64,000 bases of DNA, taken from positions 7,744,001-7,808,000 of the forward strand of contig NZ_LT827010.1 of assembly GCF_900119315.1 (NCBI RefSeq). The letters run 5' to 3'. The stretch comes from Actinoplanes sp. SE50/110 (lineage in GTDB: Bacteria; Actinomycetota; Actinomycetes; Mycobacteriales; Micromonosporaceae). The notes beneath the pieces were generated by a model, which saw nothing but the letters and a program-made list of their open reading frames with translations, had not been told where the DNA came from and did no database searches. Numbering within the stretch: position 1 is the stretch's first letter; the number at the start of each line of letters is the position of its first letter. Below, in pieces: positions 1-9,027 of the stretch. The translations under genes and the position numbers were made by a program.

Positions 1-774
1 GCTGGCCAGGAAGGAGCCCAGGTCGCCGTCGTGCTCCTCGTAGTAGGCGTGGCAGGAGACGTATTCCACCACGTCGTACGCGTGCTCCAGGACCGTCGAC
101 TCCCAGGCGCCGAAGGTCGGCATGGTCGAGCTGGAGCTGCCGCACACGACGAGTTCGAGGTCCGGTTCGGCGGATTTGAGGGCCCGCGCCGTGGCGGCGG
201 CCAGCAGCCCGTACTCCTGTGCGGCCTTGTGCCCGATCTGCCAGGGCCCGTCGAGCTCATTGCCGAGACACCAGATCCTGATGCCGTACGGCTTCTCCGC
301 CCCGTTCGCGCGACGCTGCTCGGAGAGCGCGGTGCCCTCCGGGTGGTTGACGTATTCGTGCACGTCGAGCGCCTCCTGGACGCCGCGGGTGCCGAGGTTG
401 ACCGCGTACATGATCTCGACGTCGGCCTTCCGCGCCCAGCGGGCGAACTCGTCGATGCCGACCTCGTTGGTCTCGATGCTGCGCCAGGCGAGGTCACGGC
501 GGCGGGGTCGCTGATCGCGCGGGCCGACGCCGTCCTCCCAGCGGTAGCCGGAGACGAAGTTGCCGCCCGGGTAGCGGATCGTGGTGACGCCCAGCTCGCG
601 GGCCAGCGCCAGCACGTCGGTGCGGAAGCCGTCCTCGTCGGCGCCGGGGTGGCCGGGCTCGTAGATGCCGGTGTAGACGCAGCGGCCCAGGTGTTCGACG
701 AACGAGCCGAAGGTCCGGCGGTTGACCGGGGCCACGACGGCGCCCGGATTCAATGCGACACGCGCACGGAGCAT
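1..774 (-). CDS. alpha-L-arabinofuranosidase, GH51 (3'-truncated by window edge)
   Basis: The protein reads 258 residues from ATG at 774 and runs off the window start, so roughly the N-terminal half of a usual ~500-residue intracellular GH51 enzyme is present. Visible family landmarks are FGSFVEHLGR near residue 23, RYPGGNFVSGYRWEDG near 67-82 and WCLGNELDGPWQ, in which Glu173 is the expected acid/base. The nucleophile Glu lies beyond the edge. The family releases arabinofuranosyl residues from plant-cell-wall oligosaccharides in the cytoplasm. The start overlaps the end of the permease remnant by about 25 bases, as in a sugar-uptake operon. The LacI gene beyond the remnant is the likely regulator (inference). 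Confidence 0.9.
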   Translation of the reverse strand, partial: MLRARVALNPGAVVAPVNRRTFGSFVEHLGRCVYTGIYEPGHPGADEDGFRTDVLALARELGVTTIRYPGGNFVSGYRWEDGVGPRDQRPRRRDLAWRSIETNEVGIDEFARWARKADVEIMYAVNLGTRGVQEALDVHEYVNHPEGTALSEQRRANGAEKPYGIRIWCLGNELDGPWQIGHKAAQEYGLLAAATARALKSAEPDLELVVCGSSSSTMPTFGAWESTVLEHAYDVVEYVSCHAYYEEHDGDLGSFLAS

Positions 775-1227
775 GTTGTTCCCTCTGACCGAAGCGAAGA
801 AGCCTGTTCGACGGCGCCGATGGTCGAGCCACCACGCCAGTAACGCTGCAGGAGCAGGAAGGCGGCGATCAATGGCAGGATGGCCACCAGCGCGCCGGTC
901 ACGATCACGGTGAACAGCGCCTCGCCGCCGTTGCCGAGAATCGCGGACATGTACCAGGTCCGCAACCCCACGGTCAGCGGGAAGAGGTGGTCGTCGCTGA
1001 GCATCACCAGCGGCAGGAAGAAGTTGTTCCACGACGCGGCCATCGAGAACAACAGCACGGTGACCGGGGCCGGGCGCCGCGAGCAGCGCCATCCCGATCA
1101 TCACCGGGGTCTGCACCAGCCCGAACCCGACCACCCGGAGCACACTCTGGCGGACCAGCGGATCCTCGAACGCCGGGGAGTAGTGCTCGAACAGCAGGCA
1201 CGGACGTCCATCGACGGCGAGGGGTAA
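750..1227 (-). pseudogene. fused remnant of two carbohydrate ABC permease genes
   Basis: Two different reading frames carry permease sequence. From about 1227 to 1070 one frame reads FEHYSPAFEDPLVRQSVL and then GFGLVQTPVMIGMALLAA, resembling the front part of a MalF-type permease. From about 1070 to 750 another frame reads VLLFSMAASWNNFFLPLVML and then the usual C-terminal end of a MalG-type permease (LPLIAAFLLLQRYWRG). Only about 100 residues of the second permease remain, and the EAA-loop part and the N-terminal half are missing. The simplest explanation is a deletion joining malF-like 5' sequence to malG-like 3' sequence out of frame. No substrate-binding protein is visible. The upstream edge is approximate. 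Confidence 0.7.
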
Positions 1228-1262
1228 CCTGCCGGAAGCTTGGCGCGGTCGGAGGGGGCACA

Positions 1263-2321
1263 TTGCGTCGAGAAGTCACGCTACGTGACGTGGCGGAGCT
1301 GGCCGGGGTTTCCAGCCGAACCGTCTCCAACGTGGTCAATGGGTATGCGAACGTCACCGAACGGACCCGGTCCCGGGTGCAGCGCGCCGTCGAGGAACTC
1401 GGATACCGGCCCAACGTGCTCGCCCGCAACCTGGCCCAGGGGCGGTCCGGGCAGATCGCACTGGTCGTGCCGTACCTGGACACACCGTACTTCTCCGAGC
1501 TGCTGCAGAGCGTGTTGCGGGCGGCCCGGGCGCGCGGCTACAACGTGCTGATCGACCAGACCGACGGCGATCCGGAACACGAGCGCGCGTTCATCGCCCA
1601 CGGCTCCCGCCGGCTGCTCTTCGACGGCGTCATCTTCAGCCCACTCGGCCTCGACCAGCAGGCGCTCGCCGACCACGACCCGCACCTTCCGCTGGTCGTC
1701 CTCGGCGAACGCAGCAGCGACGGCACCTTCGACCACGTCGGCATCGACGACGTGGCCGCCTCCCGCCAGGCCACCGAACACCTGCTCGACCTCGGCCGGC
1801 GGCGGCTCGCCGCGATCGGCGACCAGCCCTACGCCAGCGGCGAGGCGGCCCAGCTGCGCACCCGCGGCTTCCGCGAGGCACACACCGCGCGCGGGCTGGC
1901 CGCCCGCGAAGACCTGATCATCGGCACGCCCCGGTTCAACCGCAGGGACGGCGCCCAGGCGATGGCCCATCTGCTCGACCGGGCCGACCCACCGGACGCC
2001 GTCTTCTGCTACTCCGACCTGGTGGCGCTCGGGGCGATCCACACGCTGGTGGGGCGCGGGCTGCGGGTGCCGGAGGACGTCGCGGTGATCGGCTACGACG
2101 ACATCGAGGACGGCGCCTACGCCAACCCGTCGGTCACCACCATCTCCCCGGACAAGGAGATGATCGCGACCACCGCCGTCGAACGCCTGCTGCTACGGAT
2201 CGACAGCCCGACCCCGCCGCCGGCCCTGGAGCTGCGCGCCCCGCACAAGCTGATCATCCGGGAGAGCACCGCCGGTCGTACTCGTCAGACCGGGCAGCCG
2301 GCCGGGAGCCCGCGAACGTGA
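1263..2321 (+). CDS. LacI-family transcriptional regulator
   Basis: This 352-residue repressor begins with the LacI helix-turn-helix (LRDVAELAGVSSRTVSNVVN) and hinge (YRPNVLARNLAQGRSGQIAL). A periplasmic-binding-like sugar domain follows, with VFCYSDLVALGAI and DVAVIGYDDIEDG near the C-terminus. TTG at 1263 is chosen because GGAGG lies at 1251-1255, and the HTH then starts five residues in. A longer open frame upstream has no RBS and antisense-like composition. It is divergent from the permease remnant and GH51 gene and probably controls them in response to a sugar (family knowledge plus inference). The last 37 bases overlap the convergent membrane-protein gene. Confidence 0.9.
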   Translation: MRREVTLRDVAELAGVSSRTVSNVVNGYANVTERTRSRVQRAVEELGYRPNVLARNLAQGRSGQIALVVPYLDTPYFSELLQSVLRAARARGYNVLIDQTDGDPEHERAFIAHGSRRLLFDGVIFSPLGLDQQALADHDPHLPLVVLGERSSDGTFDHVGIDDVAASRQATEHLLDLGRRRLAAIGDQPYASGEAAQLRTRGFREAHTARGLAAREDLIIGTPRFNRRDGAQAMAHLLDRADPPDAVFCYSDLVALGAIHTLVGRGLRVPEDVAVIGYDDIEDGAYANPSVTTISPDKEMIATTAVERLLLRIDSPTPPPALELRAPHKLIIRESTAGRTRQTGQPAGSPRT

Positions 2322-2620
2322 TCTCCTGCCGCCAGGATCAGAGCCACAGCCACGAGCAGGGCGGCTGACCAGCCGATCAGCAGACCGCGCCGGGCCCGGT
2401 TACGCCGGGTGCGCCGGAACCCGGCGACGAGCAGCAGCGGATAACCCAGTACCGCGATCACGACCCCGGTCGCCAGCCCGGCAACCGCCCCGTCGTCGCG
2501 GGAGCAGACACCGTTGACGCCCTCGCCGGCCCAGGTGAGAACGGCGATCAGGGCCAACAGGACCCCGGACCGGGCGAACACCCCGGCCCCGGCCCGCACC
2601 TGCTCCGACGGTTGACGCAT
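2285..2620 (-). CDS. small membrane protein of unknown function
   Basis: This 111-residue protein has three hydrophobic segments (about residues 16-31, 44-66 and 83-98) separated by a basic stretch RRTRRNRARRG. I do not recognise a family. The hydrophobic pattern and Arg-rich loop make it look like a genuine inner-membrane protein rather than a shadow. It starts 39 bases after the LigD-polymerase gene on the same strand and may be the last gene of that transcript. Its end overlaps the convergent lacI-type gene. Confidence 0.55.
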   Translation of the reverse strand: MRQPSEQVRAGAGVFARSGVLLALIAVLTWAGEGVNGVCSRDDGAVAGLATGVVIAVLGYPLLLVAGFRRTRRNRARRGLLIGWSAALLVAVALILAAGDHVRGLPAGCPV

Positions 2621-2659
2621 GAGCCGATCGTGCCCACCGGCCGCAAGGTCCGGTCCGGG

Positions 2660-3619
2660 TCAGGTTCCCTCCGGTTCCTCGGGAGTTTCCAGGCCGGCCT
2701 GTTCGTCACGGTCGGCCCACTCCAGCAGGGTGTCCAGACGGTGGTGGACGTCGTCGATGGTGGCGTGCAGGTCGCCGAGCTCGGCGAAGCGGGCCGGGAC
2801 GGTGCGGATGGTGAACTCGCGCGGCTGGACGCCGGCGATCTCGTCCCAGGTGATCGGGGTGGAGACGGTGGCCTCCGGGACGCCGCGGACCGAGTAGGCG
2901 CTGGCGATGGTGTGGTCGCGGGCGTTCTGGTTGTAGTCGATGAACAGCGCCGACGGGTCGCGGTCCTTGCGCCACCAGGTGGTGGTGACGTCCCGCGGGG
3001 CGCGGCGCTCGACCTCGCGGGCGAAGGCCAGCGCGGCGCGGCGTACGTCGGAGAAGCCCCACCGCGGCTCGATCCGGACGTAGATGTGCAGGCCCCGGCC
3101 GCCGGACGTCTTCGGGTAGCCCGCGATGCCGAGCTCGTCGAGAACCTCGCGGACGATCGGGGCGACCCGGCGGACCGTGTCGAACGGGCAGTCCGGCATG
3201 GGGTCCAGATCGATGCGCCACTCGTCCGGGCACTCGGTGTCCGCCCGCCGGGAGTTCCACGGGTGGAACTCCACGGTGGACATCTGGACCGCCCAGATCA
3301 CGTCGGCCGGCTTGGTCACGCACAGCTCGTCGGCGTACCGGTGGTAGCGGGGGAATGTCACCCGGACCGTCTCCAGCCAGGGCGGTGCGCCGTTCGGCAC
3401 CCGTTTCTGGTGCACCTTCTCCCCGGCCAGGCCGTCCGGGAAGCGGTGCAGCATGCAGGGGCGCTCACGCAGCGCGCGGACGATCCCGTCGCTCACCGCC
3501 AGGTAGTACTCGACCAGGTCGAGCTTGGTGGCGCCGAGCTCCGGGAAGTAGACCCGGTCCGGGTTGGAGACCCGGACGTCGTGGTCGCCGACTTCGATGA
3601 CGGTGGCTTTACCGGCCAT
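2660..3619 (-). CDS. LigD-type DNA polymerase/primase domain protein (NHEJ polymerase)
   Basis: This 319-residue protein corresponds to the polymerase domain of bacterial LigD without ligase or phosphoesterase domains. Family signatures are VSNPDRVYFPELGATKLDLV near the N-terminus, the metal-binding pair in WRIDLDPMPD (about residue 138), TSGGRGLHIYVRI and SALFIDYNQNARD. Stand-alone LigD-Pol proteins of actinobacteria add ribo- or deoxynucleotides at aligned DNA ends in Ku-dependent repair. No ku or ligD ligase gene is visible nearby. The start is 9 bases after the acyl-CoA dehydrogenase stop, so the two are probably cotranscribed. Confidence 0.9.
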   Translation of the reverse strand: MAGKATVIEVGDHDVRVSNPDRVYFPELGATKLDLVEYYLAVSDGIVRALRERPCMLHRFPDGLAGEKVHQKRVPNGAPPWLETVRVTFPRYHRYADELCVTKPADVIWAVQMSTVEFHPWNSRRADTECPDEWRIDLDPMPDCPFDTVRRVAPIVREVLDELGIAGYPKTSGGRGLHIYVRIEPRWGFSDVRRAALAFAREVERRAPRDVTTTWWRKDRDPSALFIDYNQNARDHTIASAYSVRGVPEATVSTPITWDEIAGVQPREFTIRTVPARFAELGDLHATIDDVHHRLDTLLEWADRDEQAGLETPEEPEGT

Positions 3620-3628
3620 GCGTCGAAC

Positions 3629-5335
3629 CTAACCCAACCAGGCGTCCTCAAGGTCGAGAAGCAGCGTGTCGCCCGAATCCAGCAGGTCCAGCATCGGGCC
3701 GATCCGGGGCAGCTCGTGGGTGACGAAGTATCTCGCGGCGAGCCGCTTGCCGGCGTAGAAGTCGCCCGGCCGGTCCCCGGCCGCCGCCAGCTGTTCGAGC
3801 CACATCCAGGCGATCACCAGGTGGCCGGCGGCGTCCAGGTAGGCGGTGGCGTTGGCCAGCGCGGTCGCCGGATCGGCCCAGAGCTTCGCGGTGGTCGCGG
3901 CGAGCCGGTCGCAGGCTTTCCGCACCGGGTCACCGAGGTCGGCGGGCGACGCGGCGGCGACCGCGCGGATCCGGTCGAGCAGCAGGGTGAGGCCGGCGCC
4001 GCCGTGCATGGTGACCTTGCGGCCGAGCAGGTCGAGCGCCTGGATGCCGTCGGTGCCCTCGTGGATCGAGTTCAGCCGGTTGTCCCGGTAGAACTGCTCG
4101 ACCGGGTACTCCCGGGTGTAGCCGTAGCCGCCGTGCACCTGGATCGCCAGGTCGTCGGCGAGCCGGCACCACTGCGAGGGCCACGCCTTGACGATCGGGG
4201 TCAGCACGTCGAGCAGCAGGCTGTGCTCCGGGGACGGCTCGTCCAGCAGTTTCGCGGCGTACAGGACCAGCGCCAGACCGCCCTCGACGTAGGTCTTGCC
4301 GGCCAGCAGCATCCGGCGTACATCCGCGTGGTCGATGATCGGGACCGGCGGCGCGGCCGGGTCCTTCGCGGTGACCGGCCGCCCCTGCTGCCGCTCCCGG
4401 GCGTAGGCGAGGGCGTGCAGATAGCCGGTGTAGCCCAGAGCGACCGCGCCGGAGCCGACCCCGATCCGCGCCTCGTTCATCATGTGGAACATGTACTGCA
4501 GGCCGCGACCCTCCTCGCCGACCAGCTCACCGAGCGCATCGTCGAAGGCCAGCACGGTGTTGGTGGTCCCGCGGTAACCCATCTTGTGGTTGAGCCCGGC
4601 CAGCGTCACCCCGTTGCGCTCGCCGCTGTCCAGCTTCTTCGGCACGATGAACAGCGACAGGCCCTTGACCCCGGGCGGCGCGCCGGCGACCCGGGCCAAC
4701 ACCAGGTGGATGATGTTCTCGCTGAGCTCGTGATCGCCGCCGGAGATCCACATCTTGCCGCCGGTCAACCGATAGAGGCCGTCTTCCTGTCGTACGGCCC
4801 TGGTGCTGACGTCGCTGAGGGACGAACCGGCCTGCGGCTCGGAGAGGCACATCGTGCCGGTGTAGCGCCCCTCGATCATCGGGTGCACGTACCGCCGGAT
4901 CTGCTCCTGCGTGCCGTGCGCGAGCAGCAGGTGCGCGTTGCCGCCGGTGAGCATCGCGTACGCGGAGGTGGCGGTGTTCGCCGCCTGGAACCAGAGGAAG
5001 CAGGCGCGCTGCACCACGTGCGGCAGCTGCAGCCCGCCGTGCTCGGCGTCCATGGTCGCGCCGAGCAGCCCGGACTCGGCGAACACCCGCAGCGCGTGGC
5101 CGACCTCCGGGATGATCGTCACGCGCTCACCGTCGAAGGTCGGCTCGTTCAGGTCGCTCTTGCGGTTGTGCGGGGCGAAGTCGCGCTCGGCGATCTGCTG
5201 CGACACGTCGAGGAACGCGTCGAACGTCTCCCGGGAGTGATCCGCGAACCGCTCCCGGGCGGTCAGCGACGTGACGTCGAGCCATTCGTAGAGCAGGAAG
5301 TCGAGATCACGCCGGGACAGCACCCTAGAATTCAT
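3629..5335 (-). CDS. acyl-CoA dehydrogenase (DmdC/FadE-like)
   Basis: This is a 568-residue FAD-dependent acyl-CoA dehydrogenase of the long type, as in 3-methylmercaptopropionyl-CoA dehydrogenases and several FadE proteins. Landmarks are TGTMCLSEPQAGSSLSDV and WISGGDHELSENIIHLVLAR (flavin and substrate contacts) and SIHEGTDGIQALDLLGRK, where the Glu is the expected catalytic base. C-terminal helices follow the dehydrogenase core. ATG at 5335 is used. GTG at 5350 is a real alternative, because it forms a TAGTG overlap with the stop of the upstream cyclase gene and GAAGG lies just before it. The physiological substrate cannot be read from the sequence. Confidence 0.9.
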   Translation of the reverse strand: MNSRVLSRRDLDFLLYEWLDVTSLTARERFADHSRETFDAFLDVSQQIAERDFAPHNRKSDLNEPTFDGERVTIIPEVGHALRVFAESGLLGATMDAEHGGLQLPHVVQRACFLWFQAANTATSAYAMLTGGNAHLLLAHGTQEQIRRYVHPMIEGRYTGTMCLSEPQAGSSLSDVSTRAVRQEDGLYRLTGGKMWISGGDHELSENIIHLVLARVAGAPPGVKGLSLFIVPKKLDSGERNGVTLAGLNHKMGYRGTTNTVLAFDDALGELVGEEGRGLQYMFHMMNEARIGVGSGAVALGYTGYLHALAYARERQQGRPVTAKDPAAPPVPIIDHADVRRMLLAGKTYVEGGLALVLYAAKLLDEPSPEHSLLLDVLTPIVKAWPSQWCRLADDLAIQVHGGYGYTREYPVEQFYRDNRLNSIHEGTDGIQALDLLGRKVTMHGGAGLTLLLDRIRAVAAASPADLGDPVRKACDRLAATTAKLWADPATALANATAYLDAAGHLVIAWMWLEQLAAAGDRPGDFYAGKRLAARYFVTHELPRIGPMLDLLDSGDTLLLDLEDAWLG

Positions 5336-5349
5336 GCACCCAGTGTGCA

Positions 5350-7152
5350 CTAACCTTCGTCGGGCGCGCGGTGCCTCCCGACACTCGCCAGCGCCTCCCG
5401 CAGGGCACGGCTCCCGCCGGACCGCTTGATCTCGTACATAGCGTGGTCGGCGGCGCGCAGCGCGGAATCCGGATCCTCCGCGGGACCGGCCAGGTGCACC
5501 CCGACGCTGGCGCCGATGGTGATGTGCCGGCCGGCGATCCGGAACGGCATCTCCACCACGGCCCGCACCCGGTTCGCCATCGCGGCCACGTCGTTCGGGC
5601 CCAGCACGCCGGGCATCAGCACCACGAACTCGTCCCCGCCGACCCGGGCCAGCACGTCCCCGGCCCGGATGCAGCCGCTGAGCCGATCGGCCACCTGACG
5701 CAGCAACTCGTCGCCGGCCTCGTGCCCGTACGCGTCGTTGACCGGCTTGAACCCGTCCAGGTCGACGAAGAGCACGGCCACCGGGTCGCGGCGCAGCGTG
5801 GAGCTGAGCGCGTCCTGCATCCGGCGCCGGTTCGGCAGGCCGGTCAGCGGGTCGTGCTGCGCCTCGTGCGCCAGCCGCTCCTGGAACGCCCGGTTCTCCG
5901 AGATGTCCCGTGCGTTGATCACCACGCCGTTCAGGGCCGGGTTGGCCATCTGGTTCGAGGCGGTGAAATCGAACCATCGGTAGTGCCCGGTGGCCGCCCG
6001 CACCCGGCACTGCAGGCGCAGTACCCCGGCCGGGTCGGCGACCAGCGCCGTCAGCTTCTCGCGCATCGCCGACTGATCGTCGGGATGCACCATGTCGAAG
6101 ACGCTGTGCCCGGTCAGCAGGCCCGGCTCGAAACCGAGGATCGCCGCCGAACTGGGACTCGTGAAGATCATCCGGCCGTCCCGGTCGATCACCGTGACGA
6201 TGTCCGGGGCGTGCTGGAACAGTGCCTGGAACCGCTCGTCGGCCCGGCGCCGCTGGATCTGGGTGCGGTAACCGAGCACCGAGATGCCGACCACACCGAT
6301 CAGCAGCATGGCGAGCAGGGTGAAATTGACCGTCTGACTGCGCCGGTGCACCGCACCGTCGAACGACGACTTGGTCTGCGTACGGACGTAGGTGTACCCG
6401 CTCGGCAGGCCGCCCACCAGGACCGAGATCATCGGCACCGACCCGGACCGGTACTCCACGAACCGGGTGCCGGGGTGGCCCAGCGCGTCGATGATCGCAT
6501 CGTCGATCCGTTTCCCGACCGTGCCCTGCTCGCTGCTCGCGGCGATCGTGCCGGCGGTGTCCACCACGTCCGTCCGGTGGCTCTCGTCGGCCAGCTGCTC
6601 GGTGTAGTGCTGCAGCGAGGTGGCGGCCACCTGGTTGAAGCCGACCAGGAATCCGACGATCGCGCCGCTGACCACGATCGGCACCGCCACCGCGGCCAGC
6701 GGGATCCTGTCCACGGTCATCACCGAGGAGAAGCCGACCTGCCGGCCGGCCTTGAACTGCTTGATCAGCGGCGCCCAGCCGGCGGCGGTGACCGGCGGCA
6801 TGCCGGAGCTGCGGCTGGCGGTGAGCGGCCGGAAGTTCGCGTCGGTGAGCATCATCCCGTACTGGAAGGTGCTGCTCTTGATCGCCGCCGCGACCAGCAG
6901 GGCCTGGTCCGCCGGATCGCCGGCGCTCAGCCGGAACACGTGCTCGGCCAGCACCTGGGCCAGCTCCTGGGCGGACAGCAGCTGAAGCTGCCCGGTCAGG
7001 GTGGCGTTGTTGGTGCCCAGCTCGGTGCTGTCAGCGCGATGCACCGCGTCGGCGGCGTTCAGCGCCGAACGGTTCACCACGATCGCGATACCGCCGGCGG
7101 CCGCCAGCAGCAGCACGCTGACCACCACCGCGATCCAGTTCCGTACCCGCAT
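5350..7152 (-). CDS. membrane diguanylate cyclase (extracellular sensor-PAS-GGDEF)
   Basis: The 600-residue protein has a TM helix at about 8-27, an extracytoplasmic Cache-like region to about 275, a second TM helix at about 278-298, a PAS domain (AGFxP-type DIVTVIDRDGRMIF onward, about 310-420) and a C-terminal GGDEF domain. The active-site motif VGGDEFVVL is intact, and RAGD sits five residues before it, the canonical product-inhibition I-site. It should make cyclic di-GMP in response to an external ligand. A strong GGAGGAGG Shine-Dalgarno precedes ATG at 7152. It is the first gene of a minus-strand unit with the dehydrogenase and LigD-Pol genes. Confidence 0.92.
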   Translation of the reverse strand: MRVRNWIAVVVSVLLLAAAGGIAIVVNRSALNAADAVHRADSTELGTNNATLTGQLQLLSAQELAQVLAEHVFRLSAGDPADQALLVAAAIKSSTFQYGMMLTDANFRPLTASRSSGMPPVTAAGWAPLIKQFKAGRQVGFSSVMTVDRIPLAAVAVPIVVSGAIVGFLVGFNQVAATSLQHYTEQLADESHRTDVVDTAGTIAASSEQGTVGKRIDDAIIDALGHPGTRFVEYRSGSVPMISVLVGGLPSGYTYVRTQTKSSFDGAVHRRSQTVNFTLLAMLLIGVVGISVLGYRTQIQRRRADERFQALFQHAPDIVTVIDRDGRMIFTSPSSAAILGFEPGLLTGHSVFDMVHPDDQSAMREKLTALVADPAGVLRLQCRVRAATGHYRWFDFTASNQMANPALNGVVINARDISENRAFQERLAHEAQHDPLTGLPNRRRMQDALSSTLRRDPVAVLFVDLDGFKPVNDAYGHEAGDELLRQVADRLSGCIRAGDVLARVGGDEFVVLMPGVLGPNDVAAMANRVRAVVEMPFRIAGRHITIGASVGVHLAGPAEDPDSALRAADHAMYEIKRSGGSRALREALASVGRHRAPDEG

Positions 7153-7305
7153 CGAGCCTCCTCCTCACTGCTTGTCATCGGCAGCGGAAGCCCCGGCTGA
7201 ATGAACCCGCGGCGGCAAAACGCCGGCCGCGCTGGCGCCCATCGACCCCTGATGATGGAGTGGTAACCGGATCCGGCGTTCCCCCGTCGATGATCGGAGC
7301 ACTGC

Positions 7306-9006
7306 ATGCAGGTTTCACCCGCGTCGCTGAGAGCTCGCATCCCGCGGCCCCGCCGGCCCGCCGTACCGTTCGCGGCGATCCCCGTCCCGAACCCCCGGCG
7401 GATCATCCGGGCCCCGCTCAGCCTCACCGGCGCCGGGCTGGCCGCCGTCTTCTTCAGCCTCGCCTTCACCCCGTCCCTGCTCCCCCGCACCGGCATCCTG
7501 CAGGGCGTCGTCGCCGGGATCACCGCGGCGATGGGGTACGCACTGGGCACCGCGATCGGCGCGCTGATCCGCCTCCGCTTCCGGTTCTCCCCCCGCGTCG
7601 TGCGGATCTGGTGGCGGGTGCTGGCCGTGCTGCTGCTCCCGATGATCGCCACCTGCCTGGTGCTCGGCGTGCGCTGGCAGCGCGAGTTGCGGATGCGGCT
7701 GGGCATGGCCCCGGCCCAGGAGTACGACATCGTCCGCACCGTCGGCGCCAGCCTGCTCACCTTCGGGCTGCTTCTGCTGATCGCCCGCGCCCTGCGGCTG
7801 GCCACCCACGGCTGCGCCCAGGTGTTCCGGCTGATCGTGCCGGACCGTGCCGCCTACTGCGCCGGCACCGTGGTGGTCGCCGTGCTCAGCTACGGCGCGT
7901 TCGACGGCCTGCTGGTCGCCCACCTGTTCGCGGTCGCCGACCGGTCCGCCGCCGTGATCAACAGCGGGACCGGCAACGGGGTGCACGTGCCCGCCTCGGC
8001 GCTGCGCTCCGGCAGCTCGCAATCCCTGGTCGGCTGGGACACCCTCGGCCGGCAGGGCCGCAACTTCGTCGCCAGCGCCCCCAGCCGGCAGGAGCTCACC
8101 GATTTCGTGGGCCGGCCCGCACAGGAACCGATCCGGTTGTACGCCGGGCTCGCCTCCGCCGGCACCATGCGTGACCGGGCCGACCTGATCGTCCGCGAGA
8201 TGGACCGGACCGGCGCCTTCCAGCGCTCGGTGGTGGCGCTGTTCACCCCGACCGGCACCGGATGGGTCGACAACAAGGTGACCCAGTCGCTGGAATACAT
8301 GTACGCCGGCGACACCGCCCTGGTCTCCATGCAGTACTCGTACCTGCCCAGCTGGATCGCCTTCCTCGGCGACCGCTCCGAGGTGGTCGACGCGGCGTCC
8401 GCCCTGATCACCGCGGTACGGGCGCGCTGGTCGACGCTGCCCGCCGACCACCGGCCCCGGCTGCTGCTGTTCGGTGAGAGCCTCGGCACATACGGGATCG
8501 AGGCCACCTACGGCGACGCGGCCGGCCTGGTGAACGGGGCGGACGGGGTGCTGATGGAGGGGCCCACCTTCGCCAACCCGATCCACCGGCGGCTCACCCG
8601 GGACCGGGCCGGCAGGTCGCCGGTGTGGGACCCGGTGTACCCGTCGCTGCCGGTCGGCTTCGCGGACACCGCGGAGGAACTCCGGGACCAGGCGGGCGTC
8701 CGGCCTCGGGTGGTGTACCTGCAGAACTCGTCCGACCCGATCGTCTGGTGGAACTGGAGCCTGCTCTGGAAGCGGCCGCCGTGGCTCCGCGGCGACCGGG
8801 GGCCGGACGTGATGCCGTCCATGCACTGGTTCCCGTGGGTGACGTTCTGGCAGACGACGTGCGACCTGGTCTTCGCCAACCAGGCGCCGACCGGACACGG
8901 GCACGTCTACAAGTCGGGGACGGTGGACGGATGGGCGACGGTCGCCCCGCCGCCGGGCTGGACCGTGGCCGACACCGTCCGCCTGCGCGCCAAACTCGGC
9001 AACTAG
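7306..9006 (+). CDS. membrane-anchored alpha/beta-hydrolase (Abhydrolase_9 type)
   Basis: The protein has 566 residues. The N-terminal half holds about four hydrophobic segments (LAAVFFSLAFTPSLLP, the 7490-7560 region, VLAVLLLPMIATCLVL and LLTFGLLLLIARALRL). The C-terminal half is a hydrolase with the nucleophile elbow LLFGESLGTYGIEA (Ser about residue 391), a conserved YLQNSSDPIVWW stretch carrying the probable Asp, and a late GHGHVY His. This architecture is conserved in mycobacteria and other actinobacteria with no settled substrate; an envelope lipid or ester is plausible. ATG at 7306 has GGAG seven bases upstream. Confidence 0.85.
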   Translation: MQVSPASLRARIPRPRRPAVPFAAIPVPNPRRIIRAPLSLTGAGLAAVFFSLAFTPSLLPRTGILQGVVAGITAAMGYALGTAIGALIRLRFRFSPRVVRIWWRVLAVLLLPMIATCLVLGVRWQRELRMRLGMAPAQEYDIVRTVGASLLTFGLLLLIARALRLATHGCAQVFRLIVPDRAAYCAGTVVVAVLSYGAFDGLLVAHLFAVADRSAAVINSGTGNGVHVPASALRSGSSQSLVGWDTLGRQGRNFVASAPSRQELTDFVGRPAQEPIRLYAGLASAGTMRDRADLIVREMDRTGAFQRSVVALFTPTGTGWVDNKVTQSLEYMYAGDTALVSMQYSYLPSWIAFLGDRSEVVDAASALITAVRARWSTLPADHRPRLLLFGESLGTYGIEATYGDAAGLVNGADGVLMEGPTFANPIHRRLTRDRAGRSPVWDPVYPSLPVGFADTAEELRDQAGVRPRVVYLQNSSDPIVWWNWSLLWKRPPWLRGDRGPDVMPSMHWFPWVTFWQTTCDLVFANQAPTGHGHVYKSGTVDGWATVAPPPGWTVADTVRLRAKLGN

Positions 9007-9027
9007 CCTTCGGTAGGTTGTGCAAGC

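Noticed and set aside
2612..5353. 913-codon open frame on the + strand
   Set aside because: It lies wholly antisense to the LigD-polymerase and acyl-CoA dehydrogenase genes, has Arg/Gly/Asp-rich composition and no motif; a high-GC shadow frame.
5336..6010. Extension of the acyl-CoA dehydrogenase frame upstream
   Set aside because: It overlaps the GGDEF domain of the cyclase in another frame and is Arg/Gly-rich without similarity; GTG 5350 is the furthest plausible start.
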